Assembly: GCA_002914845.1 (NCBI GenBank)
Contig: JXTC01000018.1
Span: 702,995 to 766,994, forward strand
Direction: 5' to 3'
Source: Trema orientale
Lineage: Eukaryota > Streptophyta > Magnoliopsida > Rosales > Cannabaceae
Length of the DNA stretch: 64,000 bases
The notes beneath the pieces are model-generated. The model had not been told where the DNA came from. It saw only the letters and a list, made by a program, of their open reading frames with translations, and searched no databases. Shown in pieces: positions 49,927 through 61,966 of this stretch. Made by a program: the position numbers and the translations under genes. Numbering within the stretch: position 1 is the first letter of the stretch; each line of letters opens with the position of its first letter.

Positions 49927-52900
49927 GAAAAAGAATAAAAAAAAAAGAAAAAGAAAAGAAATGGTGAAAAAATAAATTAAAAACTACAATTAAGCAATAT
50001 AAGCTAGAAGTATAGTCCTAAATTAAGCCTGATTAGTAATCATATTCATCTTCACTAGTAAAATTTAAGGTTCGAATTCTCTCATCACCCTTTATTAAAG
50101 GAAAAGTGGGGAAAAAAAATGGAAGGTAGAACTTCCTGTTTATGATGCCTAAGAGTTTGAACTGGATTCACAGCCCAGGAGGCAATAAACTATTGGGATA
50201 GAAACACATAAATTTGCCTGGAACTTTCATAATTTGAAAGAAAGTTTTTCGGGCACATGTTGTCCGGTACCGCCATACATACATAGATGTGTCATATTTC
50301 GATTGGGATATGTAAATGTTCATAAATCATTATAGTACTAGCTTAAAGACTAATATTTGAGTTTGATATAGATAGATAGGATATTCAGGATCAATAGGAA
50401 CTGTATAGGTGTAAAACTGGAATGGGCCAGTAATTGGTGCCATGATGTTTACAGATCACGAGCTCATCGGGTCCTAACTCCTAAAGCAGAACCCAGAAGT
50501 CGATGGTTGGCTCCTACTTCGCCAAGCTTCGTGTAAAACATTAAATAAATATATATATACACTTATATATATTTGATAGATCATCTACATATATTCATAA
50601 TATTGTATATGATTTTCCAAGGATTGATAGATTTTGAGTGAGGGGTCCAAATGGAATAATATTCGATGATTTAGAGAGCGCGTCGAATTGACTTGTTAGA
50701 TCTGTTTTGTTGCTTATTGTGATGCAAAGTTACATGCCTCTATAGCTTTTTGTTTCTAGATACATTAATTTGAGCACTGATTAGACACGTTGTTTGTGCT
50801 AGTTTGTCAAAAAGTGTGTCTGAATATTCTTTCTTTCTTATATTTACCTTTTTTCTCTAAAAAGAAATATTTCCTTCTTTTTCTTTATTGAATTTTTCTT
50901 ACCAGTGAACTTTCTCTTAGTAAGCTTAGCTTCCACAAAATGGTATTGTCTTCTATAAATTGACTGACGTGAATGGTAGTAAGTAGGGGACTATGTATTC
51001 CGATATTTATCTAAAATTTTCCAGCTAAGTCATCTTTGAGTCGGTTTCATTCATGGGTAACATTTTTTAAAGAAAATAATATATAATAATAAAAAATCAA
51101 AGGGTAACAATCACTAAACTTGAAAAATCAAACCGACCCATTTCATAAAATTCAGAAATGGATTGATCCCACAGAAACTGTATCCAGTTACACTCATTTG
51201 AAATATTTGCAGCAGGGGAAAATGGGCTCATAATAAAAGTTATGGAAAGCAATATCGTATAGAATGATTTCATTTCGATTAAAGGGAATGTCCACAAACC
51301 CCAGCTTATAATTATTTCTCAGTGATGCTTCGATGGGCTTCCTTCACATATATTTTGTCTCGGCCTGGCCCCATATATACCATGCATATCCCAGACAAAC
51401 GTGTGGCCTCAATACACATCTTCATCGAGACAATAGTACTATATAGTGACATGAACACAACATTTTTCATCAGGTAAATATGAGATTAATCATATCCCAA
51501 TTCATTATAACAATCCCCAATAAGCATAATCAATGAAACCCAAATTAAGTCCACTTTTTGGGGTTTTGGGAGGAAGGATCACGGTTGAGCACTACAACTT
51601 GTATTTAACAAAATAGAATGATTATGAAAGCAGGAAAAATCAAGTAGAAGATTGTCTTTATTATAAATGGTCTTTTTATTTTGTCTTATTTTATTTTTAT
51701 TTTCTGGTGTCAAGGTTGATATTATTCATAATCACTGTGCATTAAATGTTAAGCATCCCACACGTTTGTGGTGAAGTACTCCATCAAACCCCTCATAATT
51801 ATTTTACTTTGAGTGGACTCTTACTCCTTTTCTGTCCAGTTTGATGTCAGTGCAGAAATAAGTTAAAAGTGAAAAAAAGAATTACTACAATGTCTATGAG
51901 AAAAGCTAGTGGTAGTTAGTATTGATCATTTGTATAATGGTGTGTGCAAAAAGACTTGCAATGAGATTCATGAAAAGCTTTAAAAATGAACAAGTTAAAT
52001 ATACTGATTCTAAAATAGTGTTGTGCGTTGTAAAGCTACTGTCCCCTGAATTTAAATATTTTGGACTCGTTAATAGGGAATTTATAAAAGTTACGACCTA
52101 TTGTGACCTATTATGACGACTACTCATAATCATTAAATAGAGTAGTGTAGCGATAAGATTTATTGTAAATGAATTTGTGGTCAAGGGTGGAGTATTGGGT
52201 GGCTCTCTTGGTTGCCTTAATTATGAGTGACTGTTTTCTATCAGTGTCATATATTTTCTATCGGTGTTAGCCCAGTATCTGATATAGAGTATATGCCCTC
52301 CTCTTCTGAAGGGTAGGGCCCGCTATCGAAGATCTTTAGCGAACATTCCTATCAATGTTTAGGACTTATGGTAACACCAAGGTGGTATTGCTATACAAGT
52401 GCTTAGGACTATTCTCTCTGTAACCTTATTCCAAGTAATATTTGGTGGGGCTTGGTGATATATATGCTCCTCTTCTAAGGGTACGTAAGGCCTGTCGTCT
52501 AAAGCCTTCAGCGAACATTGTAGTTAGTTTCTGGGAGGTTCCTATGGTAATACTTATAGGGTATGATAAACGTTGGTCGCCCCTTTTTCGAACTTTCTTT
52601 TTTTCGTCAAAAAAAAGCTACTAGTCATAAAATATTTGTGACTTCTGGTAATAAGAGGTCATAAAAGGTAATAATTTTTATAATTCGTTCAAAAGAATTT
52701 ATCTAAGAATCAAAATTAGTCCTTAAAATATTATTTAGACCAAAAACAAAAAACTCTTAGGTTCGTCTTTCTTTGAGTTTTCTTTATTTTAGCTTAACTT
52801 CGGGGGAAAAAAAAAATAGAAAGACCGGATGTTTGTCTTAAGACTTAACTTTCATAAAATACATATTTTTGAATCTTTAGTTTTATATCCTTTCTTCCAT

Positions 52901-53510
52901 TTATATCCTAGTTTTATTAGTTATTTTTATCCTTTTTTTAAGTTTAATAAATTAAGAAACTAATTATTTAGTACAGGATAATTTGGTACTTTCATTGGGT
53001 TTTTTTTGTGATTCTAAGGAGTGCTGGAGATGCTTCTCGTGCAAAGAATTTTCGAGTCCAATTTATATCCATCTTTTCTATTGTTCAATGCTAGCTGTCA
53101 ATTTTAAAACAAGCCAACTGTCAATAATTTACTATTATTCTAGGTGCCAATGCACTCTCAAGGAGCATGGCCTCTACTTTACTATTATTTATTTCCATTT
53201 TCCCCCTATTTATCTATTCATCTCTCTTAGCGTATCCAGGACGGCAGCGGTAGCTATGATAACTGTGAGTAATTCTTTATCTTCTAGTTCTTCTATTCAA
53301 TTTATTCGGTTGGATCTTCTCAAAGCTCTGAGGGTTATATTGTAGGTAAGCTCTCTTTTCTCTAACATTTCCGAATTAATTTCCTTCCCTAATTTTATGC
53401 TTTATTAATTCTCTTGATGCTTCTTCGTTATGGCTCATACAACCTTACAGTCAACGGCACAAAGACGGTGGGTGCATTATATAGTTCTCTTTGTTCAATT
53501 TTACTGGTTA
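49927..53510. other. Gene-free stretch with an unclassified repeat near 52.2-52.6 kb
   Basis: No supported gene. A GGTTCGAATTCTC phrase near 50072 may be another SINE trace. Two related ~100-bp units lie at about 52267 and 52450. Confidence 0.5.
52267..52612. repeat. Two diverged direct repeats, period ~180 bp
   Basis: Each unit carries CTCCTCTTCTRAAGGGTA, then GCCYGYC/TATCGAAG-like text, CTTYAGCGAACATT and CTTATGGTAA/CCTATGGTAA. The second ends near TTTTTTCGTCAAAAAAAAG, which could be a retroelement tail. The family is unknown. Confidence 0.6.
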
Positions 53511-54619
53511 TGTAAAAACCCCTTTTAAATAAGGGTATTTTGGTCATTTCATAATTTACGAAATAAAATAAAATTGAAAATTCCAAAATTTAAATTTGGA
53601 TTTATATGAATTTAAACAATAAATTTAAGGAGCGTATTTGAAAGAATTTGTTAAATAGGGACTTAAAAGCAAAACAAATCCTCATTATAAGGGTGACACG
53701 TTGCCACCCTTTCTTTCCCCTCATTCTTTTTCTCTCTTTCCCTCAGCTTCCCTCTCTTCTTCCCCCGACGAACCTGATGCCGCCACAAGTTGCTCGTCGA
53801 TAAAGCAACTCCGGTTGCCGACAGCCGCCCCCAAGCCCTGAGGAAGAACTACCAGCTCCGGACGATCCAGCCATCGAACTATGAGTGCCGCCAGAAGCCC
53901 CAGCCGTCGAAAATCGCAAAAAAATTGCCGCGGGCATTTTTGGCCGCTAACAACGTTTCCGGCTACCTCAGGCTGTGAAACCAGTTGCATCTGATTCCTC
54001 TCGACGCAAGGAATATCATGGTATATATATTTCAACTAAAAATTGTCCGGATTGAATTTTGCTATTTTTGATGGTTTTAAGCTTTTTAGTTTTAGAATTT
54101 GATTTTTTTACTCCGACCGTTAGATCGTCAAATAAATTTCATATTTGTGATGTATTCGTCAAAATATGAAAAATGAGATATATATTACCTATGTCTGGTG
54201 ACGGGTACAGAAAACGAGATCAGACGATACCGATTTCGCCCCTTTTTACGTGCTACGGGGTCAGATTTCGGTCCGCGCATGAATTAGTCAAGTTATATGT
54301 CTAACCTAGCTAATTTGGATGCTAGAAATTCAGTAGTGAAGTCTGTTTCTCGATTTGAGTCTCCGTTAGAAAAACGATATTTTGAAATGGGCGATCGAGA
54401 GCTCGCAAACGACCCCTGACCCTCCGAATAATTGCTAAACGACACCAAACATACTCCATAGCGTTGTATCGCTATCCTGTTAAGGTAGAGGTTCGATTAC
54501 TTAAATTTAAAATTAGTTTTGATATGAATTTACATATTTTGAACAAATATGGAATTCTGTAAAAAATTGCAGAATATATATTTGTGTACATTATTTTGGA
54601 TTTGATTTGATATTAAACT

Positions 54620-55208
54620 GCCAGGGAGACACGTCACACTAGTTGGCGTGCCATATATTTTATTTTGGAACTGTTTTATGCATAAATTAGATTTTATGGG
54701 TTTTGATAAAAACATCTATTATTCTGCCAAAATTTCTAGAAAATATAAATGGAATGAGAATATAGTTTTAAGAACTAAACTTATATTGAATTAAAAACAC
54801 TGCATAGTCTGTTTGTGAATTTGTAGAAAATGGTACATATTCTTATTCATGTTATTCATATAGTATTATAATGCACATTCATCTTACGCGGCTGACGGAA
54901 TCACGGTGTTCTTGGAACCGGTTAGCACATCACACTGGTTGCATACTGCATATTTTATTTTGTAACTATTTTCTGGAGGAATCAGATTTTATGGGTTTTG
55001 ATACAAACAGCTGTTATGTTGCCAAAATTTCTGAAAAATATAAATGGAATGAGAATTTAGCTTTGAGAATTAAACTTGGATTGAATTAAAATCATTGCAT
55101 GGTCTATTTGTGAATTTGTAGAAAATGGTACACATTTTTATTCATGTTATTTATACAGTATTGTAATACACATTCACCTCACGTGGCCGACAGAATCACG
55201 ATATTCTA
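54620..55208. repeat. Tandem duplication of a ~295-bp unit
   Basis: Unit 1 (about 54620-54914) and unit 2 (about 54915-55208) share CACGTCACACTAGTTG/CACATCACACTGGTTG, GATTTTATGGGTTTTGATA, AATATAAATGGAATGAGAAT, TTGTGAATTTGTAGAAAATG and GACGGAATCACG/GACAGAATCACG. Confidence 0.85.
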
Positions 55209-55534
55209 ACATGACCATTCTTTGTCATTTACTCATTTTTATTTTATTTGCATCTTTCACGAAACTTGTTCATCAAGTTCTCACACACACGTACACAAAT
55301 TCAGACATGTATACACACACACATATATATATACACACAAAACCATATATTCATACCTGCATTATTTTCATAATCACTATTATTATTATTGCATACTATA
55401 TGTTATAGTGATCTTTTGACACTGAGCTACTCTTCACAAGTTCGTGCTTGACCTGTAGCACAAGTTCGAGGTATTGTACTCTCTGTATAATATATATATA
55501 TATAAATCTGTCTTGTATTTCTACGATCCGGCGG

Positions 55535-56018
55535 GTAATTTATATTACTGTTCTAAGTGCGATCAATTACTCTACTTTCCCTTCCTTGCAAAGTAATCTG
55601 TATTACTGCCTTGAGTGCGATCGGTTACTTTGCACCCTTTTTAATTATTGTGTGTATTTATTTATTGATCTGTATTGTTTTCTCTCGCAACCGGTCATAT
55701 CGCTTTATTTAAATTTCAGCACTTTAATTTCAATTATTTATTATTATTTCTGATGATATGGCTGGACTTATCACCTCATAATTCTAACCCCTCTAATTAA
55801 CTAAAACTGACATATGGACGGTATCACCTCCGTCAGTTTCTAACTATTTATTTTTCTGCACTTTATTTCTACTGCTAACTTCTAGTTGACACCATAGTTA
55901 GTTTATTCACCTTAGTCAACTAATAATATTTAATTCCTTGCCTATTTATTTATTGTATTATTATATTACTTCTAGTCTTCAGTTGACAATATGGTCGGTT
56001 TATTCACCCCCGTCAACT
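55535..56018. repeat. Short duplications and three related hairpins
   Basis: A ~39-bp segment (GTAATTTATATTACTG...GTGCGATCAATTAC) at 55535 recurs 58 bp later at 55593. Then three hairpins carry the arms AACTGAC/GTCAGTT (55805-55838), AGTTGAC/GTCAACT (55884-55921) and AGTTGAC/GTCAACT (55981-56018). Their loops share TATxCACC. Confidence 0.75.
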
Positions 56019-56373
56019 TTTAATATTATTTTATTCATGCTTATTCCTATACACACTAAGTGAGTCATCTTTATAGCCGCCAATCCTGTCAAAATATGAA
56101 GAGTTGTTCTTATTGCGATAGCCTATTCTTATTGTGATGACCATTTCTGTTGTGTATTCTAATGGCCTAATTCAATTATCTTCTGTTTTGTTTTAATTAA
56201 GTACAGGTCACACTAATTAATCCAGAGCACAACTCCAACCCCAAACACTGATATTATAGATGTTGTGTCCAAACTGAACTTACCGACATATCTGGGGTAA
56301 TATATGCAACTATCTTTGGAGATAATGCAAAGAAATTTTTATGTTGCTCTTCAAAACAACTAATAGAACACAC

Positions 56374-57060
56374 TGTTGGGGTTTGTTATCTAATATTATT
56401 AACATTATACTTTATAATAACAAGATTATCTCTTTATATTATGGACCTTTGGATTTAGAAAATTTGGCTACTATTTCAAGCATCAAAGAATACATCGTCT
56501 AGATCTAGCAGAAGCGTGAGTGACGGTCATGCCGATTGAATCCTCAAACCTACCACCAGTATAAGAATTACCTTGGTGCCTCACGTCCGTTATAGAAAGA
56601 CTCCTCCTTGAATACACACAGTTAGTGGTGTTACAAGAACAACTGCCACAGAATCCACTACTCAAGAGTACTCACTGGAATTATTTTTGGTAGAGAGAGA
56701 GATGGGAGAGAGAGAGTATATTTTTCCTAGGCTTATTTTTCTGTCTCAGGAAAAAATAATGAGTCACTAACTGATACGCACGTATCCATTCCTCTTATTA
56801 AGGATATTTCCTAATTGTTTAATCAATAGGAAATATTCCTTAATGAATAGGGAGATGATTAGCATTAAATCGCTCAAATACGAATTTGACGCATTCACAT
56901 CTCAAAACCTATTAAGAATTATTACGTACTTATTTTTATCCTGATTACAAGCCATTAATTGCAATATTCTGATTAATGACAGAATATTTGTAAATAGTGA
57001 TTATTGGATCATGCACCAACTATGGGTGCCCAACAGGACTTTGGGCCAAAAACTCCAACA
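56374..57060 (-). mobile_element. Probable solo copia-type LTR
   Basis: On the minus strand it runs TGTTGGAGTTTTTGGCCCAA ... AACCCCAACA, a typical copia LTR start and a TG...CA end with TGTTGG/CCAACA inverted tips. It is 687 bp and non-coding. A second CCCAACA at 57035 gives an alternative edge. Neither edge shows a matching 5-bp duplication, and no primer-binding site or internal domain adjoins it. Confidence 0.6.
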
Positions 57061-58787
57061 AGATCAAAACATGGAAACAACAACGAGCTTACCAGGTTTT
57101 TGTGAAATATAATGTTGCTAGACTCTTTGATAGTCTACCAAATAATTGGTGAATGATCCATAGTTTGTATCCAGTGTAAATAATGTACATTATATAGCTA
57201 AGTTACTTTGAAAAAACTAAACTCTTAATGAGGCATATTTTTTATTGTAAATATCTCTGAGCTTAGCTTCAAAGTTTTTTGGTGGAGAGTAGAAGAAGAA
57301 CAATCTAAGTTTAGCTGTAAAAGATTTTTAGATGTAGATACTGTTCAAAAATTAACTGAGCTATAGTTTCCCTTGTAGTAAACTAATATGCAATTAAACT
57401 TAAGTCTATATCCTTTATTTTTCTTTTTTATTTCACACAATTAAAATTATGCAATAGTAGTGAGATTTGAAATATAATTTTCTAGTTCACTTAGAGATTT
57501 AAGTTATGGCTCTTGAAATCACCTTTGGCCATTGGTATGAAAAACGAGAGTGCCTGATTTGATGAAAATAAAATTTTCATAAAACATGCATTATGCAATG
57601 GAATCATCAACTCTTGCACTTCGAGTAATGGAATGGAGCATAGATGCTGAAAGAGAAAGTCGTCATCAAGAGTCCTTTTGTCATTTGAAAGGCCTGCAGA
57701 GCTAGCCACCTAGATGCTATCACTAATATTCTAAGTAAGGTCTTTTAAATGTGATTGACAATTTATTTGAACTTTTAAAATCTCTAGATTTCATTTTTGG
57801 GTAGTTAATAGCATGGTTCTCTCCGTTTTTTTCATTCATAAAAAGTTCAACCCATAAGTATACATGATACATCTTTTGGCAGAAAAGTTAAATTTTTTTA
57901 TATTTGTTGGGACGTTTCTCACCAACTGTGTATGTGTCCTTTTCGGTTCGGTTTAGCCCTGTTCTCGGTTCGGGAAAAAATGATGAGGGTGGCCACCTGC
58001 AAGACTCTCCGATACCTAAGTCAGATATTTTCTCAAAAACTTAAATGGCCAAGATAGCAAAACATGAATGAATCTTAAAACTATACTAGCATATATATAT
58101 ATGGGCGAATGTCCTAGAATTAAGTACCCAGTGGCCTTTAATTTCAGGAACAATTACCTCATTTTCCTCGTTGCGTACTCCAAAAATTGAGGATTATGGA
58201 TGCTGCAACTTTCTTTGATTTGATGTTGCCCGCTTACCATGATCTCTTCTGATATGTGCCTACGCTGGAGTAAGATCGTGGTTGTCTGTAGCTCGGTAAG
58301 ATGGTTCACCTAACGCACATGGTGACCGGGATGGAGCATTAAATACTTTGTCTGAATCTGGGGTAGAGTGCCACTTGTGAGGATAGAGGATCGGAAGACG
58401 TCGAGCACTCCAAACCTCATGGTGGGAGTGGTTTAGATTCGGCTGACCTCCCCCCGAGGGTCTATCTAAAGCAGACCCTAGATGGGGCTCAGCATTAAAC
58501 TTTGCGGATTTATCATACCTATATTTCGTCACATGGAACTCTCGTACCGTTTAAGGAGTATCTTTGTGAGTCCGTATTAAGCTCATCCATTATATCCTTT
58601 TACCTCTCCGCTTTTACAACTACGTGGCAGTTATCACGGAGATGGGCCCCACAGTCTCAATATATGTTTGCATACGATGCGAACAGTGGAAAGTTTGAAT
58701 ACTTATGTTTTTATTCTATTTAATCCTATAAATTCTATTATTGCTCAAAAAAGAAAAACTAATAATTAATTTCCACTTAGTAATAAT
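57061..58787. other. Gene-free stretch
   Basis: No supported gene. A GC-richer block at 58190-58660 has no recognisable protein in any frame and may be the body of the Helitron-like element whose end follows. Confidence 0.45.
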
Positions 58788-58821
58788 GTCACGTGCAAAA
58801 CACGTGACGTCTTTTACTAGT
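58788..58821 (+). mobile_element. Helitron-like 3' terminus
   Basis: An 8-bp-arm hairpin, GTCACGTG-caaaa-CACGTGAC (58788-58808), is followed after 8 nt by CTAG (58817-58820) and then T. Helitrons end in a short GC-containing hairpin just before CTRR and insert between A and T. The 5' TC end was not found, so the extent is unknown. Confidence 0.5.
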
Positions 58822-60402
58822 ATTTTAACTATATATCAAGATACATAATTAGGGAAGTCAAGCCCCAGAGTTCAAAAATTTAAAAATCTCATGTGACTGA
58901 ATTTTTCAAAAACCCAAATTTACGAGAGAAATAATATTTTTTAAAAGTTTATTTATAAAAATACAAGTTTTAAAAAATATCCAGAAAAGTATCATTTTTT
59001 CTTTAAAATTGATATCTTCCAAAGATACTCGAGATAACCAGTTTGGTTACCTAAAGTAACTTGACCCGTTACCTCAATGTCAAGTAGTTCATCAATTGAT
59101 AAAAAAAATGTTATTTTTATAATTATTTTTAAATGTAATATTTCTCTAAATAAATTTGAGATTTTTCAAAAAATGTAAAAATTCAATATTTTTCTTTCCC
59201 ACTTTTTTTTTTTGGAAATTTTACCGTATAAAATCAAATTTCCTCTTTAAAATTAAACATAAGAAGGAATACTTTCTTAACATCTCTCTAAAAAAAAAAA
59301 AAAAAGAAGTCATTTACTCAAGATGAGGGAGAAATTTTAGGAAATAGACCTCACTAGTAGCATTTTAATTGGGATGAACAATAAAATAATATTTTTAAGA
59401 GTATTTTGTAAAATAATATTTTTCATACTATTACAATATTAATGACAATGACTTAATTATTATAATCACTAATAACTAATATAGTAATTATATGTTACTA
59501 ATATTGTAACAACCCAAAAAAAAAATCAATTTGAAAAGAAAAAAGTACACAAATTCCCGCTTTCTATTTTTAATTTATTTATACTTATTTTTTGAAAAAT
59601 TTATTCCACGAAATATATTCCATGTATAAATGAAAAGGTTATACCTAGAAACCAATAAAGTTCACAATGTATACCATGTATATATTTTCACTGTAAATAT
59701 TAAATACGTACGACTCATATTTTATACATGAAATATATACATAAAAAATGTGTATGAAACTATTAAAATATAAAAGTAAGTATTGGTAAAATATAAGGGA
59801 ACAAAATGGATACTGAGACTATTCAAATATAAAGTAAGTATTGGTAAAATATAAGGGAACAAAATGGATACTGAGCCTAATTTCACTTTATAATTCATTG
59901 AAAGTCATTTTAGGCCGAATTACTCCTAGTGAGGTCCATTTAGAAGTTCGAGTTGGGCCCGCATTAGCTTTGAGGCGGGTTCTGTGACTGTAAGGATTAT
60001 AACCCAACCCAAGCCCGCCATTATATGAGAATTTGGACACTTTCCTTCAAAATTTATGTAGAATTTTACACATTATCCGTTTTTGCACATCGTAGTAAAA
60101 TTAAATGAAGCAATATTTTTACCTTAAAAAAAATTAAACCGCATTTTCCTTAGAACGGTTGGAAATGATCGATGATAGTGGTTGAATTAGTAATTCCGAA
60201 CTCATAAATCGTAATCAATAAAATGTGGTCCTTCATCAATATTTTTTTTTTTACGTTATATTCTTTTTAATAAGCCTTTTCTTTCCCAATATTTTTGCAC
60301 CATGCATCACAACTTGCATACTCTGTCTTTTAAAACTTAATAACAAACCACGCACCGACTACTTAAATTCATACAGCTAATTGAAAAATCAAAGCCTCAT
60401 TG
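58822..60402. other. AT-rich gene-free stretch
   Basis: No gene. A recent tandem duplication lies at 59761-59877. Confidence 0.5.
59761..59877. repeat. Near-perfect tandem duplication, ~58 bp
   Basis: Units 59761-59819 and 59820-59877 share AGTAAGTATTGGTAAAATAT, AAGGGAACAAAATGGATACT and GAG, differing at only a few positions, so the duplication is recent. Confidence 0.9.
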
Positions 60403-60798
60403 ACTTTCCCTAGTGCTAGCAATTTGAACACGACTCGCCAATACGACTCGAAACCCGCACGTTTAGTTGACACGATTGATATGAAATTGACCCGAATTAA
60501 CACGATAAATTAATTTTTTATCAAAATATATTATAAAGTATTAAGTAACGACTCCATAGAAAATATTTTTTAACAAATTTCTTGTGATTTAAATGAAAAA
60601 TAATAAACTAATGAGCTAATTTACCTTAATAAAGTAAAACTGGAGTGAAAAAATCAAGTAAATGAATAATTATGATGTTTAGAAGTATTGTAAAATGTCA
60701 GTCTGACTGACATTTTCATTAAACAGGTAACGCGCAGGTAACACGAAACCCGCACGACATTAAATGAGTCGACACGAATTGCCAGTCCTAACTTTCCC
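60403..60798. mobile_element. hAT-type MITE, copy 2
   Basis: The element (60411-60790) has ends TAGTGCTAGCAATTTG and CGAATTGCCAGTCCTA. A perfect 8-bp duplication ACTTTCCC (60403-60410 and 60791-60798) flanks it. It contains CGAAACCCGCACG twice. It shares the GCTAGCAATTTG end and the repeated AACCCGCACG/GACACGA text with the copy at 37257. Confidence 0.88.
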
Positions 60799-61966
60799 TT
60801 TGCGGGGTATCATATTTTTGTTTTGCTGTAACTTTCCAAGCTAAATAGCAGTAGCAATGAAATAGCACAATCGAGCTAATAAATTGAGTTAGGGAAAAAA
60901 AAAAAAAAAAACAACTTATTTCGTGCATCTAGAACATTTAATGATGAATATATTTAGAACTTGCTTGACGAAATTTTGGCTCTTTGTTTACTAAAAATTA
61001 AATGAATAGTAAATATCTCACCAAAAATCTTGAGAACATCTATAGATTCTACACTTTCACCTCACATTTGAAAATATAAAATATTTCTTTAACATTTGGG
61101 ATTTTCCAAATCTATTAATTACTAAAGTTTTTCTACACAGAATGCAAAGTTTTGGACGTGAAATTCTATAGCAACTTAAACATTTACTCCAAATTAAGTC
61201 CTGTACTCTAGTAAACTGGACAGGGAAAAAAACTTAATTCGGAGTAATCTGGGCCAAATGACTTCTCTTCTCCAGTAAGGATGTAATGTTAGCGACGGTC
61301 CTCACTAAATTTCATGACTACAAATTTATGACCTTTTGAGGCCAATTATCAGTCATTAATATAGCGGATATATATATATACGTCAATAATATTGTAATAC
61401 TCCTAAAGAGTCATTCTACAAGGTATTTGTTGAAAAATCATTTTGGCCCGAAACGGTGCTAGTGATGCAGGAGCATTGTCATTTAGAACCTCAATATGCT
61501 TTGTCGTTTCTCTTTTATTATGTCGTTTTATGTTTATTTATAGCTACTGCCCTACGAGCTTGTTTAGTTATCATATTTTGTCGAATGCTAGTGTGGTTAT
61601 TTATCTTAGATTCCTACATCAACTAGTTAGGTCCATTTCTCAAACTGGACAGCCAATGGCCCAAAGAACAAAAAGAATCAAGAAAGTAGGTCCCATATTT
61701 CGGCCCAATAAAAAGCCCATTTCAATTTAATTTCGAATTTAATAGTGAGAGACTAGAGCATACACGGTGGGCCCGGTGGGAAGCTTCCTGCCACTGCCTG
61801 CACCACACCTGTCTTAATCGACTCTTGTGTATTACAGAAGAAAATAGCCAAAACCCGAGTCCAAACTCTCTCTCTCTCTCCCCGACTCCATTGATGCACC
61901 AAAACCAGACCCAAAGACCTCACTGATCAACTTTCCGATCTTCAAATTCTCTAACCCAACGCAACA
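60799..61966. promoter_or_regulatory. Upstream region of the V-ATPase subunit gene
   Basis: No gene is supported in 60799-61966. The last ~130 bp are C/T-rich (CTCTCTCTCTCTC near 61868), typical of a plant 5' leader. The phrase GCGACGGTCCTCACTAAAT near 61293 recalls internal repeats of some plant DNA transposons, but I cannot define an element. Confidence 0.45.

Larger units (their letters stand above)
53511..56373 (+). mobile_element. LTR-like dispersed repeat, copy 2 (approximate ends)
   Basis: From TGTAAAAACCCC (53511) to about 54520 this parallels copy 1 at 24748, in the same orientation. Shared parts include the GC-rich CTTCC..CGACGA block, TCTCGACG..AGGAAT, TTGCTATTTTTGAT, TATATGTCTAACC and GACCCTCCGAA. 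Beyond it are a 295-bp tandem duplication and a set of small hairpin repeats. The right limit is uncertain. No intact ORF is present. Confidence 0.5.

Noticed and set aside
52983..53345. 120-codon ORF with a plausible 3' splice donor (TAG|GTAAGC)
   Set aside because: The frame is low-complexity and ends in a stop at the putative donor; no downstream exon joins in frame.
53721..54035. GC-rich ORFs in the second LTR-like repeat
   Set aside because: They fall in the shared non-coding repeat and differ in frame between the two copies.
24748..54520. The two LTR-like repeats as the 5' and 3' LTRs of one giant element
   Set aside because: They are ~29 kb apart with an intact NAC gene and many independent insertions between them, and they are strongly diverged.
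58260..58532. 90-codon minus-strand ORF
   Set aside because: No recognisable motif; lies in a GC-richer repeat-like block next to the Helitron-like end.
61443..61730. 95-codon ORF upstream of the V-ATPase gene
   Set aside because: No domain and no splice link to the VHA-c exons; the start of subunit c at 61967 is clear.
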